From assembly GCF_014197135.1 (NCBI RefSeq), contig NZ_JACIFA010000009.1, forward strand, positions 89,699 through 153,698: a DNA stretch of 64,000 nucleotides, read 5' to 3'. This document shows, piece after piece, positions 34,695 to 43,956 of this stretch (position 1 is the stretch's first letter; the number at the start of each line of letters is the position of its first letter). The notes beneath the pieces are model-generated. The model was not told the DNA's origin. It did not search any database and was given only the letters and a program-made list of their open reading frames with translations. Source of the stretch: Sphingomonas zeae. GTDB taxonomy: Bacteria; Pseudomonadota; Alphaproteobacteria; Sphingomonadales; Sphingomonadaceae. Made by a program: the position numbers and the translations under genes.

Positions 34695-35551
34695 CAGCCG
34701 AAGATCCCGCCAGCCCGCCATTCGCCGATGCGGGCAATCGCTTCGTCGGCGTAGGGGCGGGGGAGACCATCGTCCGGATCGCGCCAACCGGGATAAAGCT
34801 CGACGCTACCGCCACTTACACGCGCCAAGGCGATCGAGCCGCCGATATCGCTTCCTGCGTCCGCCGCGATCACCGCCTTGATCGCCCGCGCCGGCACATA
34901 CTCGATGCTGCCGCCGAAACCCCCGTCGATGGCCGCACTGATCTCCGGTTTATGACTTCCCAGAAGATGGAAGCTCCCCGGCTGAGAAAGGTCAATCTCG
35001 CGCGGACCATAGAGGCGTCCGGCCTCATCACATCCGAATTTGAAGACCTGCACCGGCGGGTTGCCCGTGCGGTGCGGGGTTTGACCAACCACGAATGCCT
35101 CGAAGCGCCGCTCCGTTTCGCCGGCGTAGCGCGCGCCGATACGGCCGATCATGTCGGCAATGTCGCTGATCGTCGGAAATTTCTCGAACGCAGGGCCGTG
35201 CATCGCCTTCAGATACGAGGTCGCCAGCTGATACGTCGCGCTCGCTGGTTGAGTGTCACCAGCCCAGGCGAAGGCGATTTCGGAGTGGTAGGTTGGCGTC
35301 ATGCCGGGACCGCCATCCTCGTGCTCCTGGAAGAACCGCAGCGTGATCGGGAGAATCTTCATCGCGGCGTCGGTCGTCGGGATGCGGCCATGCTCGGTCG
35401 GCATGCTGATCCGGCTATCGGCGGCCAGCCAGATGTCGCCCTCGTGGATCCACGGCTCGACCGGAAACTCCGGCGGCTCGCCCTCCCATGCTTCAATCAA
35501 GCTTCCTCGATCCATCAGCTCGCGCCGCCGCCAAACTACCACACTCGTCAT
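34694..35551 (-). CDS. Hypothetical protein with proteasome-beta/HslV-like signature
   Basis: 285 residues. It starts MTSVVVW, contains AADSRIS at 43-49 and AMKILPI at 63-69. In proteasome-beta and HslV-type Ntn hydrolases the pattern is an N-terminal Thr, then ADSR with the aspartate, then a catalytic Lys in a KIL-type strand. Here the Thr would be residue 2 and the Lys residue 65, with a longer insert than in HslV. It overlaps the integrase gene by one base and is probably cotranscribed. Family assignment is a motif match by eye, not a full alignment. Confidence 0.5.
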   Translation of the reverse strand: MTSVVVWRRRELMDRGSLIEAWEGEPPEFPVEPWIHEGDIWLAADSRISMPTEHGRIPTTDAAMKILPITLRFFQEHEDGGPGMTPTYHSEIAFAWAGDTQPASATYQLATSYLKAMHGPAFEKFPTISDIADMIGRIGARYAGETERRFEAFVVGQTPHRTGNPPVQVFKFGCDEAGRLYGPREIDLSQPGSFHLLGSHKPEISAAIDGGFGGSIEYVPARAIKAVIAADAGSDIGGSIALARVSGGSVELYPGWRDPDDGLPRPYADEAIARIGEWRAGGIFG

Positions 35552-35774
35552 GGCCGCGACCGTACCCGAAGCTGTAGGTTTTCCCGAATCAGTGGACGAC
35601 GTCGCGCTCTGGAGCGTGCACCTTTAAGGGCAGACTTGAACCTGAAAGAGTGGATGTTCCGCGGCTAACGCGCAGCTGGATCTATGCAGGTTGCGCTAGC
35701 AGGTTACCTAGGTCGTATCTGCTGATGCTCGGCGCAATCGAGCACACGACGGCAGGCCAGCCCTCGACCTCCGC

Positions 35775-37872
35775 TCAATCACCGAAATCATCGTCATCAA
35801 CCGACCCTGGCTTTGCAGATACTGAGCTCATAGGCATCAGTCTCTTTCGGCTCAGCCCAGCAGCGTGCAGTGTCGACCGGTTCCGCATCCAAGCGTCATT
35901 GACTAAGTCCTGCCACTGAATGACCTCTATCTGCCCACTATAAGCGCCGCGCAGAGGCCTAATGCGACCTTGGCCGTTCGCAGTCGTGTCCCAACTCGAT
36001 AGCTGCTGGGTCAAGTCCCCCACAATGTCAGCAACAACATAACAATAGAAGATGCAATCCTTGGCTATCCTGACGCGTGAGCGTCCGAACGACTCAATTT
36101 CTCCGCCCTGCATTTGGGCTAAATACCTTGTGATCTGTTGCTCTATCTGGTCCTTGGCACCGCTATAGTTTCGCCGACCGGGTTTCTTGAATTCGACCAC
36201 CATAACCCGGCGAAGCGGCTCCGATAGGTCAACCGCATCGGGCTGGTCAGGATCAGTGGAGCTCAGACCGTAAGCCAAGTCCCATAGGAATAGATCTGGC
36301 CGATCGGCCGTACCGCCTTCAACCAGTACTTCATCAAGGCGCTTGTCAGAGGAGAACGCGCGCGTGAAGGCGAGCCGCTCATCGACGATCCAGAGCTCGT
36401 GCGCCCGGCTCTTCAGCTCAGTCACGTCATCGCCACGAACGTTCATCGGGCAAATGAAGGAGTGAAGGGTCCGTTCCAGGTGATAGTCGTCGGCACTGCC
36501 ATCGCGACTTCTGATCCTAGTGATGAGCTTTTCGAGTAGCTCCAGAGCAAGCTTGCGGCGCACGACGTGCTGCGCGAGGGCTAGCTGCTCCGAAGCCTGA
36601 ATTTCGCGAGCTGCATCCGAGACGGTCTGGCCGAAACTGAAGGGGACGGTTCCGGCGTCAAGCGCATCAATGAGCCTTTGCAGCGCATCCTGTCGCTCCT
36701 CGTCCCGCCGGATCTGAAACTTAACGAGAAAAGAAGCGAACTCCTCTGGCGTCGCCGCATGAAGCGGCACTCGGCCGAGCTGTGTATCGTCATCGTCAAA
36801 ACCGTAAGTGGGGTAGCGTTCGACGAAGGACTCGTACCGCTCCCTCCGCGTTTCGAAGTAGCGCCGCACCTGGTCTGGGATCATCTGCGATCGAACGGCA
36901 TCCATACATTGCCGGCTGATCTGCTTGAGCGTTCGCTCCGTAAGGTTGAAGGCTGTTCGCCCCTCATTGACCCGTAGATCGAGGTACTCGCCCGAAACGC
37001 AGCCATGGAAGGCGAGGTCCTGTTCGCCATCACGCTCCAGACGCTCGACGCCAAGCAAGTTGTCAACCTTTCGGCTCTCGACGGTACGTCCATTGGCCAG
37101 AAGGTGCAGCTGATGAAGGCCCTCCAAACCCGTGCTCGCCTCAGGCTTGCAAAAGAAGCCGGTGATTTGGAGCTCGCCGAACTCGTCGCTCAAGATCGTT
37201 GCCTGCATCGGCTCGCCAACGACGAGGTCAGAAACCGCTTTCGGGTATTCTGTCACCTCACCGTCCACATCGACGAGGATCGTCGGACCACCACCTAGCA
37301 AAAAGTCCGCAATGAAGTGCGCGCTGAAGTAGCGCATGAAGGTGTCGGCTCGTTTGGGGAAGGGGTCAGCATACTCTCTCGTACGGAGACCGCGGAACTG
37401 CACCCTTGTGCCGTGGTGCCCGGCCGAGTCCGGCTTATCTTCGTACGTCGGCACAACTTGCTCGGCATTATTGAGGACGAACTCGAACGACCGCCGCTTG
37501 AACCTCTGTGGCGTCGCGATACCCACTTTCGATAGTGATCCCGTCGAAGGCGTCTAACCAGAACAGGCGCCCCACGCCCTTGCCGCCTTTGCTCCGCTTA
37601 AAATCTGTATCGATGGTACAGAATGCTCCGTACCGCTCCTGATCGAGCCCGATCCCGTCATCAGCGACCTCAATGGTGATCTTCGCCGGGTCGCTTAGAT
37701 GCGAAACGGATATGTCGATGCGTCCTTCGGACACGCGATCGTCAAACTCATCCTCGATCGCGAACATGGCATTGCTCACGGCCTCAAATAGCGGCTGCAG
37801 GCTCTGCGTAGCGTTCGAGGGCTTGGGTAGCTTTCGGACGCGGTTCTCGATGTTAGGCGTGAGCGCCGGCAA
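35775..37872 (-). pseudogene. GHKL ATPase fused to PD-(D/E)XK-like nuclease domain, frameshifted
   Basis: Two overlapping frames encode parts of one protein. The first (37872-37468, 134 residues) has the GHKL Bergerat fold: N-box EAVSNAMFAIED with Glu30/Asn34, DDGIG at 71-75 and GGKGVG at 96-101. The second (37526-35775, 583 residues) continues after KRRSFEFVL. It ends with PDLFLWD and VVEFKKPGRR, a PD-(D/E)XK nuclease pattern. The frames shift near 37490-37520, so a one-base indel, or a recoding event, separates ATPase from nuclease. MORC/MutL-like GHKL ATPases with nuclease domains occur in restriction-like systems. The base composition looks lower in GC than the neighbours, suggesting recent transfer. 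Confidence 0.72.
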
Positions 37873-38007
37873 TGGTCCTGTCTCCCCAACGGATCGGCCG
37901 CTTATATCTCAGGCAGCGATCGCGGCGAGCCTGTCCTTGCGCCATAGCGAACGCGTCTGCTGACCCAGTAGGTTGAGCATACCGTACCCAAAAGCACGAA
38001 CTTGCGA

Positions 38008-38406
38008 CTACACCGTCCGCGGTCGCACGTTGGTGATGGTAATGCCAACGTCCGCGCTCGCCAGAGGTCCGTCTGTCGTAAACATCTCAGCTTGCAAGTC
38101 GATCGCCAAGGCAAGACATGCCCGCTCGCCGAGGGACAGGCCGAGCGCCATCGTCGCTGGCCGAAGGTCGCCTACTATGAGCGCCTGGGCAGGAGTAAGC
38201 GGCCGGACATCGAGGTGCAGCCCGCCAAGCGCCTCACGCACGTCGTCAAGTGGCAGTCCTCGGACCCGTAGCTTGGAAATGACCTCCGCGAGGTTGGTTG
38301 TTCCAATGATGCTGCGAGTCAGGACATCGACTACCCGATCCGCCCCGGGTTCATCATTCAGAAGGCAGAGCAGGGCGGAGGCGTCGAGTACGACTTTGCT
38401 ACTCAC
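38008..38406 (-). CDS. PIN-domain toxin (VapC-like)
   Basis: 132 residues from a GTG at 38406 overlapping the antitoxin stop by 8 bp; a GTG 12 bases earlier is an alternative. PIN landmarks are VVLDASALLCLLNDEPG (first acidic residue), then LSLGERACLALA and a final acidic segment FTTDGPL. VapC toxins are Mg-dependent RNases. It pairs with the AbrB-type antitoxin gene just upstream. Confidence 0.85.
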   Translation of the reverse strand: MSSKVVLDASALLCLLNDEPGADRVVDVLTRSIIGTTNLAEVISKLRVRGLPLDDVREALGGLHLDVRPLTPAQALIVGDLRPATMALGLSLGERACLALAIDLQAEMFTTDGPLASADVGITITNVRPRTV

Positions 38407-38647
38407 GCTCCGCCTCACGCCGACGCTCCGCGATCAGCTCGCCAGCCAAACCGACGCCTTCGGGCACATACCTACGCAGGATCGCGCGAGCACGCTCAAG
38501 TGCCTTAGGCACGGAACGTACCCGCAGCTCGCCATCGTCCACATCGACGAGAACGGTGTCACCCGTGGTGATCCCGAGCTCACGGCGCATTGCCGCCGGG
38601 ATCACGAGCTTACCACCGTCCACGATCTTGACCCTCTGTGCTTCCAT
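38399..38647 (-). CDS. AbrB/SpoVT-type antitoxin (VapB-like)
   Basis: 82 residues from the ATG at 38647. The swapped-hairpin AbrB fold is shown by VKIVDGGKLVIPAAMRRELG followed by GDTVLVDVDDGELRV, and a helical tail (LERARAILRRYVPEG) would bind the toxin. The frame extends upstream but lacks a better start. It should repress its own operon and neutralise the PIN toxin. Confidence 0.85.
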   Translation of the reverse strand: MEAQRVKIVDGGKLVIPAAMRRELGITTGDTVLVDVDDGELRVRSVPKALERARAILRRYVPEGVGLAGELIAERRREAERE

Positions 38648-38881
38648 CTGCACCAAACCCGCTGCTCTTACCCGCCCAACGGCCTTATACCGGAGAGCAA
38701 AGTCGGACACCAGCGTGGAGGCAGGGATCGATGCACGGCCGATCACCAATATAGCGTTCATCGATGATGGAGCAGCTACTTAGACCCGGCTCGCTTAGCT
38801 AGGCTACGTAGGACCGGTAGTTGCCGATCTGAGCCGACTGCTGCATGACTGGCTCACAAGGGTATACCCAACGGAGCCAAC

Positions 38882-39538
38882 ATGAGTACGACCGTCCGCG
38901 CTGCTCGCGTGTACCTGCGCGTCAGCACCGATGAGCAGGATCTTGAACGCCAAGAGGCGATGGTCGTGTCCTCGCGTACCGCGGGGTATTATGTCGCAGC
39001 TGTTTATCGCGAGAAGGCTTCCGGCGCGCGTCCTGACCGGCCCGAGTTGCTTCGCATGATAGCCGACCTGCAAATGGGCGAAGTCGTTATCGCCGAAAAG
39101 ATCGATCGGATCAGCCGCCTGCCGTTGGCTGAGGCGGAGAGGCTCGTCACCGCTATCCGCGACAAGGGAGCGAGGCTAGCCGTACCAGGAATTGTGGACC
39201 TTACCGATCTTGCTGAGGACAATGGCGGGGTGACGCGCATCGTCCTAGAGGCCGTTCAAGACATGTTGTTGAGGGTTGCGCTTCAGACCGCTCGCGATGA
39301 TTACGAACTGCGCCGCGAGCGGCAGCGGGAGGGCATAGCGATCGCCAAGCGGGAGGGACGCTATACCGGTCGAAAACCAGACTTGGCCCATCATCGCCGC
39401 ATTGTCTCACTTCGTGAGGCAGGGATGAGCATAGCGAAAACGGCGGCGCTAGCGGGCTGCAGCATCGCACAAGTCAAGCGCGTTACAGCCCTCCACCGGG
39501 CGACCAAGCAGAGCGATGCGTGTCCGACGATACCGTGA
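38882..39538 (+). CDS. Serine recombinase (resolvase/invertase family)
   Basis: 218 residues. The N-terminal catalytic domain has YLRVSTDEQDLERQ with the nucleophile Ser15, then GEVVIAEKIDRISRLP with the catalytic arginine region. A C-terminal helix-turn-helix follows (MSIAKTAALAGCSIAQVKR). It probably resolves cointegrates or inverts a segment. The 120-bp upstream gap (38762-38881) is the expected place for a res site, and I see only short imperfect dyads there. Confidence 0.9.
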   Translation: MSTTVRAARVYLRVSTDEQDLERQEAMVVSSRTAGYYVAAVYREKASGARPDRPELLRMIADLQMGEVVIAEKIDRISRLPLAEAERLVTAIRDKGARLAVPGIVDLTDLAEDNGGVTRIVLEAVQDMLLRVALQTARDDYELRRERQREGIAIAKREGRYTGRKPDLAHHRRIVSLREAGMSIAKTAALAGCSIAQVKRVTALHRATKQSDACPTIP

Positions 39539-39645
39539 GATAGAGCCGGACTCAATTCGACCTCTGAATAATTCTGCTAGGATGGAAAGAGGCGGCAGCG
39601 TTGCCGCTGGGACGGTCAAGCAGCCGTGAAGGCTGCAGCGAGATC

Positions 39646-41220
39646 TCAATTTCTGGCCCGTACTGGCGCAAGGCTAATCGTGGCCGTGCCGCGCCCCCAT
39701 ACCGGTAGGTAGACGCCTTGCCCCGCCGCCTTCAACTGGCCCGTCCGCACGTCCGTCACACGGGCACGCACGATTATGTCGCCAATCCGCTTTTCGTCGA
39801 TCGCACGGGTGATCTTGCCGATTAGCTTGTCGAAATCCTTTTCGAAGTTCTGGGTCAGCGCGGCTGACACAGTGCCTGATATGCCGGGAGTGTTGGCGAG
39901 CTTCAGGAGCAGGCTTGTCCCGACCGAGTCGGCCACACCGGCGACAGTGAGATCGTCGAACGCTACACGGCGATCGTTGACGGCGTTCCGCGGCGTGGCG
40001 GTAAGCCAGATCGTGCCTTGCGCAGGCTCCCCACCTTCGGCTGCCGCACTGAAGCGAAGCCCGACCGCGATCTTGTCACCCGTGGTGCCGTAGACGGTCA
40101 CCTGGTGAAACTGCGCGCGCACGGCCCCGACACCAGGCACTTCGAAGGGCCGGCGGGAACGCTTCGCCAATGCCTTGGCGAGCACAGGCTCCAGCTGAGG
40201 ATAGTCGGCGATGACGGGGATGGCGAACAGGATGCGGCCGGGTCCGGGCTGCGTGCGCGTCATGTCGGGGAGCGGCCGGCGCTGCGGATCAGGCGGCCGA
40301 TCGCCGACAAAAGTCTCCGTCCCCGCCGTCATCCCTAGCGCCAGGTTCACCCGGTTGCGCGAAATGGTGTAGCCTCCGTAGCTCAACTGCCGGGGCGTGA
40401 TCCGCATCCACACCGGCGGGTTCGCCCGGTTCAGTTGGACGGAGGTGAACGCCGACCCCCAGACCTGCGCGATCTGCTCGCGCAGCTGCAATCTGCCGAG
40501 CTCCTGCGGCAGCGAGCGCTCCAGGCGCTCGACGACGCCGGCGAGCTTGGCGTCGGCCTTGCTGGTGAACTCGATTCGCTGGCCGAGGAAGTCGACGTGC
40601 GGCTCGTCGGTCCAGTCGTAGGCGATCGACACCGTTGCGCGCGGCGACCAGTCGCGGGCGATGTCGAGCCTGACCACGGCCCGGACGCGGGCGTCCGCCT
40701 CCGCCGTTTCCCGGCTGAGCACGCCGCCCACGTCGCGGGCGCTGATCGCGGCGTGAAGCGGCATGGTGACAATGATCGTTTTGCCCGAGCCCTCCAGCAC
40801 CAGCGGCCCTCGGACGACGGTGCCGGTGATGCGGCACTGGATCGCGGGCGTCTTGATCTTCGCGAAGAGGATCTTGACCTTTTTCGGCGGGAGGCAGGTC
40901 TGCCCCGGCTTGTCGATCGACCAGAGGCGACGCGGAACCGCCTGTTCGAGGCTTGCCGCCAGCTTGTCCATGTCTGCAACAATCGGGACATCCATGGTAG
41001 AAGTCTGCGGGGGCACGCTGATGGTGTCCGTCGCTCGCGGAGGCGCCTCGCGAGGAGTCCGGTCGCAGCCACTAAGGCATGCAACGCAGAGCAGGGCGGA
41101 CACGATCGAGACACTCGAGAGTTCGTTCTCGCGAAAAAAAGCCCCGGCAATCTGGCCTGCCGCTTCAGCTATCGACCGACTCGGCGTTGAGACGGTTGCC
41201 CGAGCGGTCGTGTTCTTCAT
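39646..41220 (-). CDS. DUF4403 family lipoprotein
   Basis: 524 residues from the ATG at 41220 (GGAGG upstream). A lipobox LSGC follows the hydrophobic stretch SIVSALLCVAC, so it should be lipidated and periplasmic. The DUF4403 body shows repeated BPI/SMP-like beta-rich segments (IIVTMPLHAAISARDVGG; later FAIPVIADYPQLEPVLAKAL). The family is uncharacterised but resembles lipid-binding tubular folds. It is divergent from the DUF4142 gene, which has an EcfG-type promoter. Confidence 0.8.
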   Translation of the reverse strand: MKNTTARATVSTPSRSIAEAAGQIAGAFFRENELSSVSIVSALLCVACLSGCDRTPREAPPRATDTISVPPQTSTMDVPIVADMDKLAASLEQAVPRRLWSIDKPGQTCLPPKKVKILFAKIKTPAIQCRITGTVVRGPLVLEGSGKTIIVTMPLHAAISARDVGGVLSRETAEADARVRAVVRLDIARDWSPRATVSIAYDWTDEPHVDFLGQRIEFTSKADAKLAGVVERLERSLPQELGRLQLREQIAQVWGSAFTSVQLNRANPPVWMRITPRQLSYGGYTISRNRVNLALGMTAGTETFVGDRPPDPQRRPLPDMTRTQPGPGRILFAIPVIADYPQLEPVLAKALAKRSRRPFEVPGVGAVRAQFHQVTVYGTTGDKIAVGLRFSAAAEGGEPAQGTIWLTATPRNAVNDRRVAFDDLTVAGVADSVGTSLLLKLANTPGISGTVSAALTQNFEKDFDKLIGKITRAIDEKRIGDIIVRARVTDVRTGQLKAAGQGVYLPVWGRGTATISLAPVRARN

Positions 41221-41287
41221 CGCCGCGCACCTCCAGCCGTCCGAGCGGCCACCATCCCATAGGTTTGCCAAATCAGTTTCGCAAAAG

Positions 41288-41312
41288 GGAACCGTTCCGT
41301 TTCTTTATCGTT
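41288..41312 (+). promoter_or_regulatory. EcfG-type general stress promoter for the DUF4142 gene
   Basis: GGAAC (41288-41292), 16 bases, CGTT (41309-41312): an exact match to the alphaproteobacterial EcfG promoter. It ends 49 bases before the DUF4142 start. The same arrangement precedes the EcfG-type sigma gene at 51165. Confidence 0.72.
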
Positions 41313-41361
41313 CGGCCGGTTGATTTCGGTCAATGCCTGACAACACCAACGGAGGCCCTCT

Positions 41362-41931
41362 ATGAAGATTGCGATTGTCGCTGCGCTGCTCACCCTGGCG
41401 CCGGTTACGGTGTTGGCGCAGGCCGTTTCGCCCGCCACTTCGGGAACGATGACCAGCGCCGACGTCGGCGTCTCGCCGATCTCGGGCCAGAGCGGCCCTA
41501 ATTACGTGCTCGCCGCGGCCGACGCCAACCTCTACCAGATCAAGGCCGCGCAGCTCGCCGCGACGCGCGCGCAGCGGGACGACGTCAAGGCCTACGCAAA
41601 GCGCGTGCTGGCGGAAACGCAGAGCAGCCACAAGGCGCTGCTGGCAGCGCTGAAGAATGATCAGCGCACGATCAAGGCGCCGCCCTCGAACCTGTCCGCC
41701 GACCGCGCCGCCCTCCTAAAGCTGCTCCAGAAGGCGCCGAAGAGCGCTTTCGACAACCTGTATCTGACCCAGTCGGCGCAGGTTCAGCAGGCTGCGTGGG
41801 CGGTGCATAAGGGCTATGCACAGGATGGGACCGACCCGGCGCTGCAGCAGGTTGCCGGTACTGCGGTCCCTGTGCTGGAAAACGAGCTCACCACCGGCAA
41901 GTCGCTTACTCCCTCCGGGCTTGCAGGATAG
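41362..41931 (+). CDS. DUF4142 domain-containing exported protein
   Basis: 189 residues with a signal peptide (MKIAIVAALLTLAPVTVLAQ). The DUF4142 body is a helical ferritin-like bundle (VLAAADANLYQIKAAQLAAT, then KAYAKRVLAETQSSHKALLA). Such proteins are often general-stress members in alphaproteobacteria, and an EcfG-type promoter lies 49 bases upstream. Its biochemical activity is not known. Confidence 0.85.
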   Translation: MKIAIVAALLTLAPVTVLAQAVSPATSGTMTSADVGVSPISGQSGPNYVLAAADANLYQIKAAQLAATRAQRDDVKAYAKRVLAETQSSHKALLAALKNDQRTIKAPPSNLSADRAALLKLLQKAPKSAFDNLYLTQSAQVQQAAWAVHKGYAQDGTDPALQQVAGTAVPVLENELTTGKSLTPSGLAG

Positions 41932-41946
41932 GTGATACCCGCCGGG

Positions 41947-41975
41947 CCAGGTCGACGAAGCCCCCTTCGACCTGG
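41947..41975. terminator. Hairpin between convergent DUF4142 and MarR genes
   Basis: CCAGGTCGA (41947-41955) and TCGACCTGG (41967-41975) form a perfect 9-bp stem around an 11-base loop. There is no strong U-tract; placed between convergent genes it could end transcription from both sides. Confidence 0.55.
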
Positions 41976-41996
41976 TCCGGCACTTGTTTGCGGCGA

Positions 41997-42515
41997 TCAC
42001 TGCCTGGAGTGCAGCCGGCGGAATTGCTCCCGTGCTTCGCCGCGCATGAGCTGCTGCATTACGATCCAGTAGCCCGTGACGGCTGTTTCTCCTGCCGCTT
42101 GGTAAGCGTTCGCCATGTTGCGCCTGAGATCCTCGAAAAGCGCGTTTTCGAGCGCTCGCCCCTCATCGGTCAAAGAAAGCAGCTTTTGACGACGATCGCG
42201 CTCCCCGACACGGCCGCAGACGAGCCCGCGATCCATCAGATCCCGCATTACCCTGCCAAGCGATTGCTTCGAGACGCAAAGAACGTCCAGCAGTTCGCTG
42301 ACAGAGATTTCCGGGTACCCGCCGAGGAAATACAGGGCGCGGTGATGCGCCCGCCCGAGGTTACGCGTCGCCAGTTCGGCGTCGGCATGCGCCAGATGGG
42401 ATCTGTGGGCGAAGAACATCAGGTCCATTCCTCCCCTGATCGCGTCATCACGCAGATACTGGGCAGGGGGCGGCAGAAGCGGAGCCGTCACGCGGTCGGC
42501 GCCCTCCGCTCGCAT
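41997..42515 (-). CDS. MarR-family regulator of the efflux operon
   Basis: 172 residues from the ATG at 42515, 13 bp after the outer-membrane gene stop. The winged helix reads ISVSELLDVLCVSKQSLGRV then MRDLMDRGLVCGRVGERDRR, with the MarR wing. It is the last gene of the HlyD/MFS/outer-membrane operon, so autoregulatory feedback on drug or phenolic signals is likely. Confidence 0.85.
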   Translation of the reverse strand: MRAEGADRVTAPLLPPPAQYLRDDAIRGGMDLMFFAHRSHLAHADAELATRNLGRAHHRALYFLGGYPEISVSELLDVLCVSKQSLGRVMRDLMDRGLVCGRVGERDRRQKLLSLTDEGRALENALFEDLRRNMANAYQAAGETAVTGYWIVMQQLMRGEAREQFRRLHSRQ

Positions 42516-42528
42516 AGTTGGAAGACCG

Positions 42529-43956
42529 TCACGGCTGGCTCCATCCAAGTCCCATCGCCTTTTGAAGGGCAACGAAGGCACGATCAAGCTCGCCAGTGGC
42601 TTCCAGCACCGACTGGTCGGCAGCCAGCGCCGCGCGTTCGGCATCGATGGACGTGGTCAGCGGTATCGCTCCCTGCGCGTATCGCTGCCCGGCATAGGTC
42701 GCTGACTGCTTGGCGCCGTGCCGGCTCTCGATAGACGAAAACAGGTTCCGGCGCTGATTCCCGAAGCGGGTCAGGCTGCTTTCCGCGTCCGACAGCGCGC
42801 CGAGAACCGCCTTGCGGTATTGTGCTTCCGCCTCGTCGCGGTCGGCCCGCGCCTGCTCGACCCGGGCACGGTTACGGCCGAAGTCGAGGAAGCTCCAGCT
42901 GATTCGCGGCAGGAGGAGGCCCGCGACGCTGTCAGGATCGATCACATCGGCAATATTGGGACCACCGAGGCCAATGATACCCATGATGCTGACTGATGGG
43001 AACTGCCGGGCGACGTTGACACCGATCTGCGCGTTCGATGCCGCCAGCTGCCGCTCGGCTGCGCGAATGTCCGGCCGGCGTCGCAGCATGGCGGCCGGAT
43101 CGCCGATCGCGACATTCCTCGGGATCATCGGGATCGGCGCGGGGGAAGACAGCAAGGCGTCGTGAGCACCGGGTTCGTCGCCGGTGAGCAGGGCAAGCTG
43201 GTCGAGCGTGGTTGCGATCTGCCCTTCGAGCGGCAACAGCCCGGCCTCCGTGCGGGTCAGCTCGGTCTGGAGCCGAACCACCTCGTCGCGCGACGATGCA
43301 CCGCGTTGCTCACGCTGTTGAAGCAGGGCGAGTGATCGCTGCTGAAGCGCTGCGGAGCGGCGGGCCAGGATCAGACGCTGCTGAAGTTCGCGCAAGGTCA
43401 CATAATTCTGGGCAACCTCCGCCGAGAGACGAACCTGCGCATCGGCCCTATTGGCTTCGGCTGCCTGCGCCTGGGCTTCGGCACCTTCGGCGGCACGGCG
43501 TCGGCCGCCGAACAGATCGATCTCCCAAGACGCGTCCAGGCCGGCGTTGTAGAATTCGGCCCTGGTACGATCGGATTGCTCGCCTTGCGTCGGCAGCGCG
43601 AGCGAGCCGGCGGGAAGATCGGCGACGATCGCAGTCCCTGACCCCGAGACGGTGGGAAGCTGGTTCGCGCGCTGTTCGCGCAAGCTGGCGCGCGCCTTGC
43701 GGATGCGCGCCTCGGCGATCGCCACGTCCGGATTAGAGGCAAGCGCCCGGTCGATCAGCATCGTGAGCTGCGCGTCGCCCATGCCTTCCCACCAGCGTGC
43801 GACAGGGGTCTGCGGTGACGTGACGGCCTGATCCGCGCGGCGAAATGTCGACCCGGCGCGCTCCCCGCTCGCAACGCCCGGCGGGCCTCCATAGTTGGGG
43901 CCGACGACGCATCCAGTCAGGAGTGCGGGGAGAATGGCCCAGCCAAGTCGCTTCAT
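42529..43956 (-). CDS. Efflux outer membrane factor (NodT/OprM-type lipoprotein)
   Basis: 475 residues beginning with a lipoprotein signal (LPALLTGCVVGPNYGGPP). Two TolC-like repeats are visible, each with long helices (DVAIAEARIRKARASLREQR; later ADRDEAEAQYRKAVLGALSD). It forms the outer-membrane channel of the tripartite system with the upstream MFS and HlyD proteins. Its start overlaps the MFS stop by one base (TGATG). Confidence 0.9.
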   Translation of the reverse strand: MKRLGWAILPALLTGCVVGPNYGGPPGVASGERAGSTFRRADQAVTSPQTPVARWWEGMGDAQLTMLIDRALASNPDVAIAEARIRKARASLREQRANQLPTVSGSGTAIVADLPAGSLALPTQGEQSDRTRAEFYNAGLDASWEIDLFGGRRRAAEGAEAQAQAAEANRADAQVRLSAEVAQNYVTLRELQQRLILARRSAALQQRSLALLQQREQRGASSRDEVVRLQTELTRTEAGLLPLEGQIATTLDQLALLTGDEPGAHDALLSSPAPIPMIPRNVAIGDPAAMLRRRPDIRAAERQLAASNAQIGVNVARQFPSVSIMGIIGLGGPNIADVIDPDSVAGLLLPRISWSFLDFGRNRARVEQARADRDEAEAQYRKAVLGALSDAESSLTRFGNQRRNLFSSIESRHGAKQSATYAGQRYAQGAIPLTTSIDAERAALAADQSVLEATGELDRAFVALQKAMGLGWSQP

